Source of the DNA: SAR86 cluster bacterium REDSEA-S09_B4
GTDB taxonomy: Bacteria > Pseudomonadota > Gammaproteobacteria > Magnimaribacterales > Magnimaribacteraceae
Reading direction: 5' to 3'
Assembly (NCBI GenBank): GCA_001628005.1
Contig: LUQU01000105.1
Coordinates: forward strand, 1-32,813
DNA: 32,813 nucleotides
Below the pieces are notes generated by a model that was not told the origin of the DNA, made no database searches, and saw only the letters and a list, made by a program, of their open reading frames with translations. Made by a program: the position numbers and the translations under genes. How positions within the stretch are numbered: position 1 is the first letter of the stretch; every line of letters starts with the position of its first letter. Of this stretch, positions 8,879 to 16,156 are shown piece by piece.

Positions 8879-9412
8879 ATGAAAGATGTATGGATAATTA
8901 GTGGCATTCCAGCTGTAGGAAAAACTACTACCTCTAAAGTTCTAGCAAAAAGGTTTGATAAGGCTGTTGTTATCAGCAGAGATGACTTGCAAGCTCAAAT
9001 TATTTCTGGAAACGTTTGGCCCGACGGAACTCCTCAAGAAGAAGCTAACCTCCAAATTGATATGAACATAAGAAATCAATGCGCTTTGGCAACATCTTAT
9101 CTTGAGCATGGATTTATACCTATTTGTGATGAAGTGGTAGGTAAGGAACAATTGCTTACCTACCAAGAGCGCTTGAAAGGTTATAACTTATTTCTTATTA
9201 CTTTAAACCCTCCTTTCGAAATAGTTCTTAAGAGGGATAAACAAAGAAGTAAAAGGTCAAGATTTAACAACCCTATTAGGTATGCGATTTTAAAAGAGTT
9301 GGTATTAACTTTATCAGGAATAGGTTTATGGGTGGACAATTCAACTATGTCTGTGGAAGAAACTGTAAGTTTTATACTGGAGAATAAAAATAAGTGCTTT
9401 CTGACTCAGTAG
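8879..9412 (+). CDS. Small P-loop kinase-like protein (AAA_33 / zeta-toxin-like fold)
   Basis: This 177-residue protein starts with a Walker A loop GIPAVGKT (residues 9-16), followed by ISRDDL (about 33-38) in the position that binds phosphate or substrate in P-loop kinases. The segment PICDEVVGKEQL near 82-95 fits a Walker B strand, and RDKQRSKRSR (about 119-128) looks like the Arg-rich lid. This layout matches small nucleotide or metabolite kinases and the AAA_33 group. The substrate cannot be read from the sequence. It is convergent with the following minus-strand operon, with 50 bases between the stops and no clear terminator hairpin. No antitoxin-like partner lies next to it, so a toxin role is not supported. 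Confidence 0.7.
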   Translation: MKDVWIISGIPAVGKTTTSKVLAKRFDKAVVISRDDLQAQIISGNVWPDGTPQEEANLQIDMNIRNQCALATSYLEHGFIPICDEVVGKEQLLTYQERLKGYNLFLITLNPPFEIVLKRDKQRSKRSRFNNPIRYAILKELVLTLSGIGLWVDNSTMSVEETVSFILENKNKCFLTQ

Positions 9413-9462
9413 AAAATCAACCAAGTTAATAACTCTAAGATTTCTCTATTTAAGCTTTACTC

Positions 9463-10464
9463 TCAGTCTAGACTAACTATACGTGTTCCTATATTCCCTC
9501 CTGCCAGCAGATTAACAAACGCTGTCGGAGCTGCTTCTAACCCTTTGACTTCATCGGTTAAAATTTTTAATTTCCCTGAATCTATCCACCCAATTATTTC
9601 TGAACGGGCAGCCTCATACTCTTTTGTAAAATCGAACACAATAAAGCCTTGCATTTGAATGCGTTTATTTACCAATAACCCTGGGATACCTTTGGGACCA
9701 GGTTCGGGTGAGCTGGTATCGTATTGAGACACAACACCACAGCAAGCAATACGTCCACCTGTGTTCATGCGGAATAAAGCTGAACCCAATATCATTCCGC
9801 CAGTATTATCAAAGTAGACATCTACACCATTTGGCGTGGACTCTTTAAGTGTCTGGCGAAAATTTGCCTCTTTGTAGTTGATGGCAGCATCAAAACCTAA
9901 ATCTGATATGAGCTTTTCACACTTAACATCCGTGCCACAAACGCCCACCACATTACATTCCTTTAGCTTAGCTATTTGACCCACCATATGGCCTACCGAA
10001 CCGGCAGCTGCTGAAACCATTACAGTTTCTCCACTCTTAGGCTGGCCCACTTTCAACAATCCAAAGTAAGCCGTCAATCCATTTATGCCAAGTGGTCCAA
10101 GGTAGTGCAGAGGATCTATTCCTTCCGGGATCCCTGTTAACTCGCTAGCTTTATGCACGGAATAAGATTGCCATCCTGTCCGAGCCTGGACTTTCATTCC
10201 TACTGGGAAGCTAGCATTGTCTCCGGCAATTACTTCGCCAACTCCAAGACTATTCATGACTATTCCAGTTTGGGGAGCGCCTGCATAGCTAGCACTTCCC
10301 TGGAGTCCTGCTCTAGTACCAGCGGTAATGGCAAAAGCAATTGTTTTTACCAATACTTCACCTTCAGAAGCCTCAGGCATAGGTGATTCCACCAATTTAT
10401 AGTTACTTTCCGATAACTTTCCTTCGGGAAGACTATCAATTAGGACTTGTGTATTTTTTGACAT
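9463..10464 (-). CDS. NADPH-dependent MDR-family reductase, CurA / prostaglandin-reductase type
   Basis: The product is a 333-residue zinc-free medium-chain dehydrogenase/reductase. It has the N-terminal GroES-like domain, then GLTAYFGLLKVGQPKSGETV and the nucleotide-binding stretch VSAAAGSVGHMVGQIAK, and later VDVYFDNTGG, which is characteristic of the CurA/leukotriene B4 12-hydroxydehydrogenase group. These enzymes reduce the C=C bond of alpha,beta-unsaturated ketones or aldehydes in the cytoplasm. The start is supported by AAAGGA six bases upstream of the ATG. It is the last gene of a three-gene minus-strand unit, 32 bases after selO. The physiological substrate is unknown. Confidence 0.85.
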   Translation of the reverse strand: MSKNTQVLIDSLPEGKLSESNYKLVESPMPEASEGEVLVKTIAFAITAGTRAGLQGSASYAGAPQTGIVMNSLGVGEVIAGDNASFPVGMKVQARTGWQSYSVHKASELTGIPEGIDPLHYLGPLGINGLTAYFGLLKVGQPKSGETVMVSAAAGSVGHMVGQIAKLKECNVVGVCGTDVKCEKLISDLGFDAAINYKEANFRQTLKESTPNGVDVYFDNTGGMILGSALFRMNTGGRIACCGVVSQYDTSSPEPGPKGIPGLLVNKRIQMQGFIVFDFTKEYEAARSEIIGWIDSGKLKILTDEVKGLEAAPTAFVNLLAGGNIGTRIVSLD

Positions 10465-10496
10465 GTTTTTTCCTTTATTTAAAGACTTGGTTTTAC

Positions 10497-11957
10497 TTAA
10501 GTTCCGCAGAAGGTTTGATGCACGACTTCATGGGGTTTAGGTGGTTTCATATATTCATCATACTTACTTTGTTCTTCATAAGGCTTACTTAATATAGTTA
10601 AGAGAGTTTTCATTTCTGAAAAATCATTATTTTCAACTGCTGCCTTGATAGCTCTTTCTATAAGATGGTTACGAGGAATAAAGACTGGATTTAAGCTCTC
10701 CATGGACGAAGCTATTTCTTTTTTGTCTAGATTTTGATCTTTGATTAATGCTTTCCATTCTTTTAACCAATTAGAAATTTGATTGTCTTCTAAGAACTGT
10801 TGTTTAAACAAGCTCTCTCTTTTCCGTTTAATAATTTCACTTAAATAACGAAAAGTAAGAGTGTAGTCAGATTTATTATCTAACATGATTCTCAGTAATT
10901 TTGATAACGTCTCTTGGGAGTTAGTTTTTGTACTATCTAGACCTATTTTTTTACACATTACTGCCATCAGGGCGGTATTCATTTTGCTTGGAAATTGATT
11001 TATAACAGTTTGCGCTTGTTCTCCAGCTTTATCTAAATCTTGGTCGATTAGGGGAACAAGACAGTTAGCAAAACACGCCATGTTCCACTGCGCTATTGAA
11101 GGTTGATTCCCAAAGGCATATCTTCCGTGGGCATCGATTGAACTAAAAACTGTACTGGGGTCATAGTTATCCATAAACGCACAAGGACCATAATCTATGG
11201 TTTCTCCAACAATAGAGGTGTTATCAGTATTCATGACACCATGGATAAAACCAATTCCCATCCATTTGGCAATGAGTTCAATTTGTCTATCGCAAACCCG
11301 CTCGAGTAAAGAAAGATAGCAATTGGTTGAATCTTTAAGAGAAGGGAAATGTCTTCTGATGGCGTACTCAGCCAGAGTTTTTAAGTTATCAGTCTTGTCC
11401 TTGGCTGCAAAATATTCAAAAGTACCTACGCGGATATGGCTTTCAGCTATTCTTGTAAGGATCCCACCGGGAGTTGCTGTTTCTCTAAACACTTTTTCTC
11501 CTGTAGTAACTGCTGCAAGTGAACGAGTTGAAGCTATGCCTAAAGCATGCATGGCTTCACTGACTATATATTCTCGGATGACTGGCCCCAAAGGAGATCT
11601 ACCATCCCCTTGTCTGGAAAACTTGGTTTGGCCAGACCCTTTTAGTTGAACATCATAATATTTCTGTTCTGGGGTACTTATTTGGCCTAATAAAACTGCT
11701 CTGCCATCCCCTAATTCACTTACAAAATGCCCAAATTGATGACCTGCATAGACAAGTGCTATGGGCGAAGATCCTTTTGGAATTACATTTCCTGAGAATA
11801 GTTCTGCAAGCTGTTTAGGAGTTTTATTTTTATCAATTCCTAAAATCTTTCCCAGCTTATCATTGAATATTATTAATTTTGGGTCTTGAACTGGAACGGG
11901 ATTAATTCTCTCATAGAATTCTTGAGGAAGACCTTCGTAGCTATTGTCAAAAAGCAT
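10497..11957 (-). CDS. selO: Protein adenylyltransferase SelO (YdiU family)
   Basis: The product is a 486-residue SelO pseudokinase-fold enzyme, which transfers AMP from ATP to Ser/Thr/Tyr side chains of target proteins, in E. coli linked to redox stress. Seen here are the nucleotide-binding region LKGSGQTKFSRQGDGRSPLG (about 105-124), the catalytic loop HGVMNTDN (239-246) and the metal-binding DYGPCAFMD (255-263). A Cys lies third from the C-terminus (Cys484, ending CGT), the position taken by redox Cys in E. coli SelO and selenocysteine in the human protein. Length is normal. The start lies seven bases after the stop of the amidohydrolase gene and lacks a Shine-Dalgarno sequence, so translation is probably coupled. 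Confidence 0.95.
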   Translation of the reverse strand: MLFDNSYEGLPQEFYERINPVPVQDPKLIIFNDKLGKILGIDKNKTPKQLAELFSGNVIPKGSSPIALVYAGHQFGHFVSELGDGRAVLLGQISTPEQKYYDVQLKGSGQTKFSRQGDGRSPLGPVIREYIVSEAMHALGIASTRSLAAVTTGEKVFRETATPGGILTRIAESHIRVGTFEYFAAKDKTDNLKTLAEYAIRRHFPSLKDSTNCYLSLLERVCDRQIELIAKWMGIGFIHGVMNTDNTSIVGETIDYGPCAFMDNYDPSTVFSSIDAHGRYAFGNQPSIAQWNMACFANCLVPLIDQDLDKAGEQAQTVINQFPSKMNTALMAVMCKKIGLDSTKTNSQETLSKLLRIMLDNKSDYTLTFRYLSEIIKRKRESLFKQQFLEDNQISNWLKEWKALIKDQNLDKKEIASSMESLNPVFIPRNHLIERAIKAAVENNDFSEMKTLLTILSKPYEEQSKYDEYMKPPKPHEVVHQTFCGT

Positions 11958-11964
11958 AGTTTTA

Positions 11965-13119
11965 TTAGAAAGCTGACCCCATCAAATCTTCAAAGTTACC
12001 TCTGAAGAATTTATCTTGATCAGACTCTGATAAGTTCTTAGTAGCTTTTTCAAATCTACCCATAGGATTTCTTCCTCCTTCTACATGCGGGTAGTCTGAA
12101 GAAAACATAAAGATATCTGTACCCGCTTCATTGATAATCCATTCTGTAGGTTCAGTAGGGTAGGGAGTCACTCTAACCTGTCTGGTTATGTATTCACTTG
12201 GCCTAAGTTTTAGATTCTGTAATCTTTCTTCATGTCTTCCAAAGGCTTCAAAGGCTGCGTCGAGTTGACGCATAAAACCAGGTACCCATACTGCACCGAG
12301 TTCTATAACCCCAAACATAAGAGAAGGAAAGCGATCCAAAACTCCATCGAGTATGAGTAGTGAAAGAGCTTGCATGGGTCCATTCGAGATCGCCATATAC
12401 GAAATCGAACGGAAATTCTCTTCACCTCCATGGAAATCAGCTACTGGGGGTAAACCGTTATTTTTATGTGCTTTAGGTAAGACTTTATCAGCTACTCCTA
12501 CATGGAATAATACGGGAACCCCAGCTTCCTGAGCCTGTGCCCATACCTTATCCAATTCCACATGACTCGTTGAATGATTTTTGGGGCAGGCCCAAGGGAT
12601 CAATAAGGCCTTAGCTCCTAAATCCAAAGCTTCCTTAGCAGCATTTTCAGCTTCTTTAAGATCTGCTAGAGGGACATATGCTACGGATAAGAGTCTAGGA
12701 TCTTTATCACAAAATGCGATTTGCGATTTGTTCGTTGCACTTGCAGTTTCATACAAGAATTCCATATCGTCTCTGTGCTCAAGGTCTTCCAGCCATACAT
12801 TGGGGGAAGTTGGAAATACCAATTGAGTTGCAACACCAAGCAGATCAACTGCTTCTGAACGGTCTTTAGAATCAAATGCACCCAAAGCTTGATAGTTTTT
12901 TCTTACCATTAGCTCTTTCTCATTTAACTCTCTGTACTCCTTTTTTTTATGAAGAGTAGGTAAAGCTTCGAGACTTTCTATTGCACCAACCTGTGACTTG
13001 GCAAAACGTTTTTTAAATACTTCTTTTACTCTTTCCGTTCCGTATTCGTCATACCAATCAGGTAATTCCATAGTGTGAGAATCTGCATCATGCACAATTC
13101 TATTGTTGATATAAGGCAT
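11965..13119 (-). CDS. Amidohydrolase family metal-dependent hydrolase (PF04909 type)
   Basis: The product is 384 residues when started at 13119, where AGGGGGAAAG lies just upstream; a longer frame with a start at 13176 is less likely. The TIM-barrel amidohydrolase signature is visible: a metal-site motif D11-A-D13-S-H15 near the N-terminus, VPVLFHVGVA in the middle, and FMFSSDYPHVEGG near the C-terminus, which carries the conserved Asp and His. The group includes decarboxylases and hydrolases of aromatic or lactone substrates (ACMSD-like), but I cannot tell the reaction. It is the first gene of the operon with selO and the MDR reductase, and diverges from the sulfotransferase gene across 108 bases. 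Confidence 0.85.
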   Translation of the reverse strand: MPYINNRIVHDADSHTMELPDWYDEYGTERVKEVFKKRFAKSQVGAIESLEALPTLHKKKEYRELNEKELMVRKNYQALGAFDSKDRSEAVDLLGVATQLVFPTSPNVWLEDLEHRDDMEFLYETASATNKSQIAFCDKDPRLLSVAYVPLADLKEAENAAKEALDLGAKALLIPWACPKNHSTSHVELDKVWAQAQEAGVPVLFHVGVADKVLPKAHKNNGLPPVADFHGGEENFRSISYMAISNGPMQALSLLILDGVLDRFPSLMFGVIELGAVWVPGFMRQLDAAFEAFGRHEERLQNLKLRPSEYITRQVRVTPYPTEPTEWIINEAGTDIFMFSSDYPHVEGGRNPMGRFEKATKNLSESDQDKFFRGNFEDLMGSAF

Positions 13120-13154
13120 CTTTCCCCCTAGAAATCTAAAAAAGTTATTTGTTA

Positions 13155-13184
13155 AGTATATTAAAGCTTTTCTCAAGAAACCAA
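13155..13184 (-). promoter_or_regulatory. Candidate promoter of the amidohydrolase-selO-reductase operon
   Basis: Read on the minus strand, TTGGTT (13184-13179) and TATACT (13160-13155) are separated by 18 bases. The start of transcription would be near 13148, giving a leader of about 29 bases with the AGGGGGA ribosome site. It lies in the divergent gap shared with the sulfotransferase operon. Confidence 0.45.
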
Positions 13185-13207
13185 TGATTTGAAGTGCTCA
13201 TGCGGTT

Positions 13208-13213
13208 TATAAT
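13208..13213 (+). promoter_or_regulatory. Candidate -10 element of the sulfotransferase operon
   Basis: TATAAT lies 14 bases before the GTG start at 13228, which predicts a leader of only about seven bases. The only -35-like match (TTGAAG, 13189-13194) is 13 bases away, shorter than normal, so the assignment is tentative. No Shine-Dalgarno sequence is visible before the GTG. Confidence 0.35.
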
Positions 13214-13227
13214 TATTTATCAACATC

Positions 13228-14340
13228 GTGAATTATTTACTTTCAGAAAAATCTCTTTTAAGCAAAATACAAGGGAGTTTAGGTGAAGAGGATTATAAGG
13301 AGCCTTTGGCTGTATTATTAGACTCACTTAATAATGAAGCTAACTTGAGCTTAATAGGCAAGATAGCTTTAAGGTATCAAATCTCAAGCCATCTTAAGAT
13401 AAGATCGAAAATATTTGAATTCGTTAACAACAGGGACCTTAAGAGGCCCGCTTCGCCTATTTTTGTTATCGGATTACCAAGATCTGGTACTACTTATTTA
13501 TTTAATCTATTAAGTTTGGATTCCAATTATAGAAGTCCTTTAGTTTGGGAAATGTTTTTCCCATTTCCTCTAATAAAACAAGATTCTAGTGAATACAAAA
13601 GACGTATAAAAAAAACAGATTTTATGCTGTTTTTCCAGAAGAAATTAATACCTGATTTAGATTTAGTTCATCCAATACAATCAACTGACCCGGAAGAATG
13701 CCTCCTAATTAGTCCGTTTAGTCTAAAGAGCCTTCTTTATTCTTATATGGCAAGAATTCCTAGTTATGAAAGTTACTTAAAGAAGGCTGATCACTCCTCT
13801 GTATTTCTTTGGCATTCACGTTTTTTACAAGTTTTAGAGAGCTTTGATAGGCCTTGTAGATGGTTACTGAAGGACCCCGGTCATATTGGTAGACTATCTG
13901 AAATACTTGCAAATTATCCAGATGCTAGCTTCATTCAAATCCACAGAGATCCATTAGAGACCATTCCGTCTATCTGTAGTCTCACAGAAAAAACCCGCCG
14001 TCCTTTTACCAAAGAAGTTGATAAAAATGAGATTGGTCAAAAAACTCTTTCTTATTGGAAAGAGTCTTTAGCCAAAGGAGAAAAAGATAAAAGTTTTATT
14101 AGTAAGGATAAGTTTATCAATGTTAAATTCGACGACTTTATTGTGGATCCAATAGGAGAAATTAAAAAAATTTACTCAGGACTAAATTTAGATCTTAATA
14201 AAGAAACAGAAAAAAAGATGGTAGATTTTGTAAATGAATTTAAAAAAGGAAAGAAAACAAGACACACTTATGGATTGAGTGAATTTGGCTTAAGCGAAGA
14301 ATCAGTCCAGAATACGCTTTCTAAATACATTAGCTACTAA
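13228..14340 (+). CDS. PAPS-dependent sulfotransferase family protein
   Basis: This 370-residue protein has the two PAPS-binding signatures of the sulfotransferase family (Sulfotransfer_3-like). The 5'-phosphosulfate loop is PIFVIGLPRSGTT, with GLPRSGTT at 82-89. The 3'-phosphate segment is IQIHRDPLETIPSICS around 236-251 (Arg240, with a Ser further on). RWLLKDPGHIGRL in between is also typical. Such enzymes move sulfate from PAPS to hydroxyls or amines of lipids, glycans or small molecules; the acceptor is unknown. The start is GTG without a clear ribosome site. It heads a four-gene unit with an APS-kinase-like and a nucleotidyltransferase gene, which makes sulfate or nucleotide activation a tempting, unproven theme. 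Confidence 0.82.
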   Translation: MNYLLSEKSLLSKIQGSLGEEDYKEPLAVLLDSLNNEANLSLIGKIALRYQISSHLKIRSKIFEFVNNRDLKRPASPIFVIGLPRSGTTYLFNLLSLDSNYRSPLVWEMFFPFPLIKQDSSEYKRRIKKTDFMLFFQKKLIPDLDLVHPIQSTDPEECLLISPFSLKSLLYSYMARIPSYESYLKKADHSSVFLWHSRFLQVLESFDRPCRWLLKDPGHIGRLSEILANYPDASFIQIHRDPLETIPSICSLTEKTRRPFTKEVDKNEIGQKTLSYWKESLAKGEKDKSFISKDKFINVKFDDFIVDPIGEIKKIYSGLNLDLNKETEKKMVDFVNEFKKGKKTRHTYGLSEFGLSEESVQNTLSKYISY

Positions 14341-14367
14341 TAACTAATACAAATTTAATTATATTTT

Positions 14368-14778
14368 ATGAAAATATTAATTATGGGATTGCCAGGTAGT
14401 GGCAAGACATATCTAGCACAAAGACTTCAGCCTCTACTCAGTGCAGCCTGGTTTAATGCAGACAAAGTGAGGGAGATGGCCAATGATTGGGATTTTAGCC
14501 CTGAAGGTAGAACTCGACAGAGTTTAAGGATGAAATCCTTAGCTGACTATGAATCAGATAATGACAGAATAGTCATATGTGACTTTATTTGTCCTACTTC
14601 AGAGACTAGAAAGATGTTTGACCCAGATATTGTTATTTGGCTAGATACCATAAAAGAAGGCAGATTTGAAGATACTAATAAGTTGTTTGAGGAGCCTGTA
14701 AAAGTTGATTTCAGAATTACAGAATGGAATGATAAAAATCATATAAATATAGCTGCTGAGATAAACAAAGATGTTTGA
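14368..14778 (+). CDS. Short APS-kinase-like (CysC-like) P-loop protein
   Basis: This 136-residue protein has Walker A GLPGSGKT (7-14). Then come FNADKVREMANDWDFSPEGR, which parallels the D-G-D-x-V-R ... GFS-x-x-x-R block of adenylyl-sulfate kinases, and CDFICPTSETR (about 71-81), parallel to their AFISP-x-x-x-R. It is shorter than CysC (about 200) and the C-terminal part (GRFEDTNKLFEEPVKVDFRI) is unlike classical CysC, so the true substrate may not be APS. From memory, proteins like this occur beside HxGH nucleotidyltransferases in marine bacteria and phages; this needs a search. The gene overlaps the next by eight bases (ATGTTTGA), implying coupled translation and probably joint function. 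Confidence 0.7.
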   Translation: MKILIMGLPGSGKTYLAQRLQPLLSAAWFNADKVREMANDWDFSPEGRTRQSLRMKSLADYESDNDRIVICDFICPTSETRKMFDPDIVIWLDTIKEGRFEDTNKLFEEPVKVDFRITEWNDKNHINIAAEINKDV

Positions 14779-15163
14779 TTGGAAGAAACCCACAGTTCAG
14801 TTATTAGGGAGATGGCAACCTTGGCATGATGGCCATCAAGAGTTGTTTAAAAGAGCTTTAAAGAAAACAGGACAAGTTGTTATTCAAGTAAGAGATGTAC
14901 AAGGAGTGTCTGCTGGAATGGGTCATGATGACAATCCTTTCGATTGGGATTTAGTTTGTGAGAATATATCAGCGGGACTATCAACAGATGGTTTTAAAAG
15001 AGGTGTTGAATACGAGATTATGTTAGTACCTAATGTAGTTAATATCACTTACGGAAGAGGAGTTGGCTACGTAATCGAAGAAGAAACATTTGAAGAGTCT
15101 ATTGAAGAGATAAGCGCTACTCAAATACGGCAGAAAATGCGAGAAGAGGGTGAACTAGAATAA
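14771..15163 (+). CDS. HxGH-type nucleotidyltransferase (cytidylyl/adenylyltransferase-like)
   Basis: This compact 130-residue protein belongs to the nucleotidyltransferase alpha/beta-phosphodiesterase superfamily. GRWQPWHDGH (13-22) contains the nucleotide-binding HxGH with His19 and His22, and ISATQIR (114-120) near the end is the second superfamily motif (ISxTxIR). It contains little beyond the minimal fold. Members transfer AMP or CMP to phosphorylated substrates (NMN, phosphopantetheine, glycerol phosphate, sugar or choline phosphates). The closest pattern is the NMN adenylyltransferase-like GR-x-QP-x-H-x-GH form, but the acceptor cannot be told. The overlapping P-loop gene upstream may supply the phosphorylated acceptor. 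Confidence 0.78.
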   Translation: MFDWKKPTVQLLGRWQPWHDGHQELFKRALKKTGQVVIQVRDVQGVSAGMGHDDNPFDWDLVCENISAGLSTDGFKRGVEYEIMLVPNVVNITYGRGVGYVIEEETFEESIEEISATQIRQKMREEGELE

Positions 15164-15170
15164 GCAACAC

Positions 15171-16127
15171 ATGAAAATCTGCATTAGTGAATTAACTTAT
15201 AATTCATTTCAAGAACTTTTAGATGAATCCTTAAGCCTAGATGACATCCTTTTGGTTAATAGAGAAGGTAAATTGTCTCGGGGTGAAGGTCATCCTGAAG
15301 TAGTCTTCGTTTCCTATGAGATTATGTTCAAAATTCTTAGAGATCCAGCTTATAAAGAAAATTTCACTCAATTAATAGAAGGATGTAAGTTTATCCAGTC
15401 TAGTTGGGCAGGAATTGAAAGTGAAGCAGCACAGGCTTTAATCAAGATTTCAGATCTTTTTTCTCACGGAGGAGGTGTGCATGCAGTCACTATCGGAACT
15501 TACGTATTTGCTCAGATTCTTAGAAAAATTAAAGACATCGATGCACACATAGAACTACAAAAGAATAAAGAGTGGAAGCAAATGACTTCAGTCGGTGAAT
15601 TAACTGATATGGTCTTAGGAGTAGTTGGTTATGGAGGAATAGGACAAGAGGTAGCTAGACTGGGGAAGGCTTTTAGGATGGAAGTTTTAGCTACTAAAAG
15701 GACACCTGTCTCATCTGATTATTTAGACAGGCTATACAAGCCTTCAGATCTCAATGAAATGCTTTCTCAATGTGACTTTGTAATTAATTGTTTACCGGTT
15801 ACAGAAGAAACATTAAAAACCTTCTCTTTAGAACAGTTTAAAGCAATGAAACCCTCTTCCATGTTCATAAATGTAGGAAGAGGAGAGACAGTCTCTGAAG
15901 ATGACTTATGTAAAGCTTTGACTTCTGGAGAAATTGAGTGTGCAGCCATAGATGTAACAGATCCTGAGCCTTTAGATAAAAGCTCGCCTCTGTGGGAATT
16001 AGAAAATTGTTTTATTACTCCCCATGACTCGGCTTGGGGTCCCAGAGCCACTGACCGAGCAGTGGAACTATTTTTATTAAATCTAGAAAGATACAGGCGA
16101 GGGGAAAAGTTACATAACTCAGTCTAG
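15171..16127 (+). CDS. D-2-hydroxyacid dehydrogenase family oxidoreductase
   Basis: This 318-residue NAD(P)-dependent enzyme of the D-isomer 2-hydroxyacid dehydrogenase family has the Rossmann loop GYGGIG (153-158). The catalytic triad can be placed at Arg237 in NVGRGE, Glu266 in DPEPL and His285 in TPHDSAWGP. The usual H-x-A/G-x-x-T segment is replaced by HDSAWG, which may reflect a different substrate pocket. Such enzymes interconvert 2-keto and 2-hydroxy acids (glycerate, phosphoglycerate, lactate). It follows the nucleotidyltransferase gene by seven bases and is the last gene of the operon, ending at a strong terminator. A role in making or removing a hydroxyacid used by the upstream enzymes is inference. 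Confidence 0.85.
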   Translation: MKICISELTYNSFQELLDESLSLDDILLVNREGKLSRGEGHPEVVFVSYEIMFKILRDPAYKENFTQLIEGCKFIQSSWAGIESEAAQALIKISDLFSHGGGVHAVTIGTYVFAQILRKIKDIDAHIELQKNKEWKQMTSVGELTDMVLGVVGYGGIGQEVARLGKAFRMEVLATKRTPVSSDYLDRLYKPSDLNEMLSQCDFVINCLPVTEETLKTFSLEQFKAMKPSSMFINVGRGETVSEDDLCKALTSGEIECAAIDVTDPEPLDKSSPLWELENCFITPHDSAWGPRATDRAVELFLLNLERYRRGEKLHNSV

Positions 16128-16156
16128 AAAAAAGGCCGCTTAGCGGCCTTTTTTTT
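16128..16156. terminator. Bidirectional intrinsic terminator between convergent operons
   Basis: A six-base perfect stem GGCCGC / GCGGCC (16134-16139 and 16143-16148) with loop TTA is flanked by six A on the left and eight T on the right. It therefore has a U-tract when read from either strand and serves both the hydroxyacid dehydrogenase operon (plus) and the aldehyde dehydrogenase gene (minus), whose stop codon lies in the T run. Confidence 0.93.

Noticed and set aside
8879-9412. Zeta-toxin/antitoxin module
   Set aside because: Only the P-loop fold is shared; there is no small antitoxin gene next to it.
9413-9462. Terminator between the convergent P-loop kinase and reductase genes
   Set aside because: No stable hairpin with a T run could be found on either strand.
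13120-13176. Longer amidohydrolase start
   Set aside because: The extra 19 residues cover the likely promoter and leader, and the ATG at 13119 has a strong ribosome site.
13228-16127. Complete sulfate-activation pathway
   Set aside because: The nucleotidyltransferase lacks ATP-sulfurylase features and the CysC-like protein is short, so full PAPS synthesis cannot be claimed.
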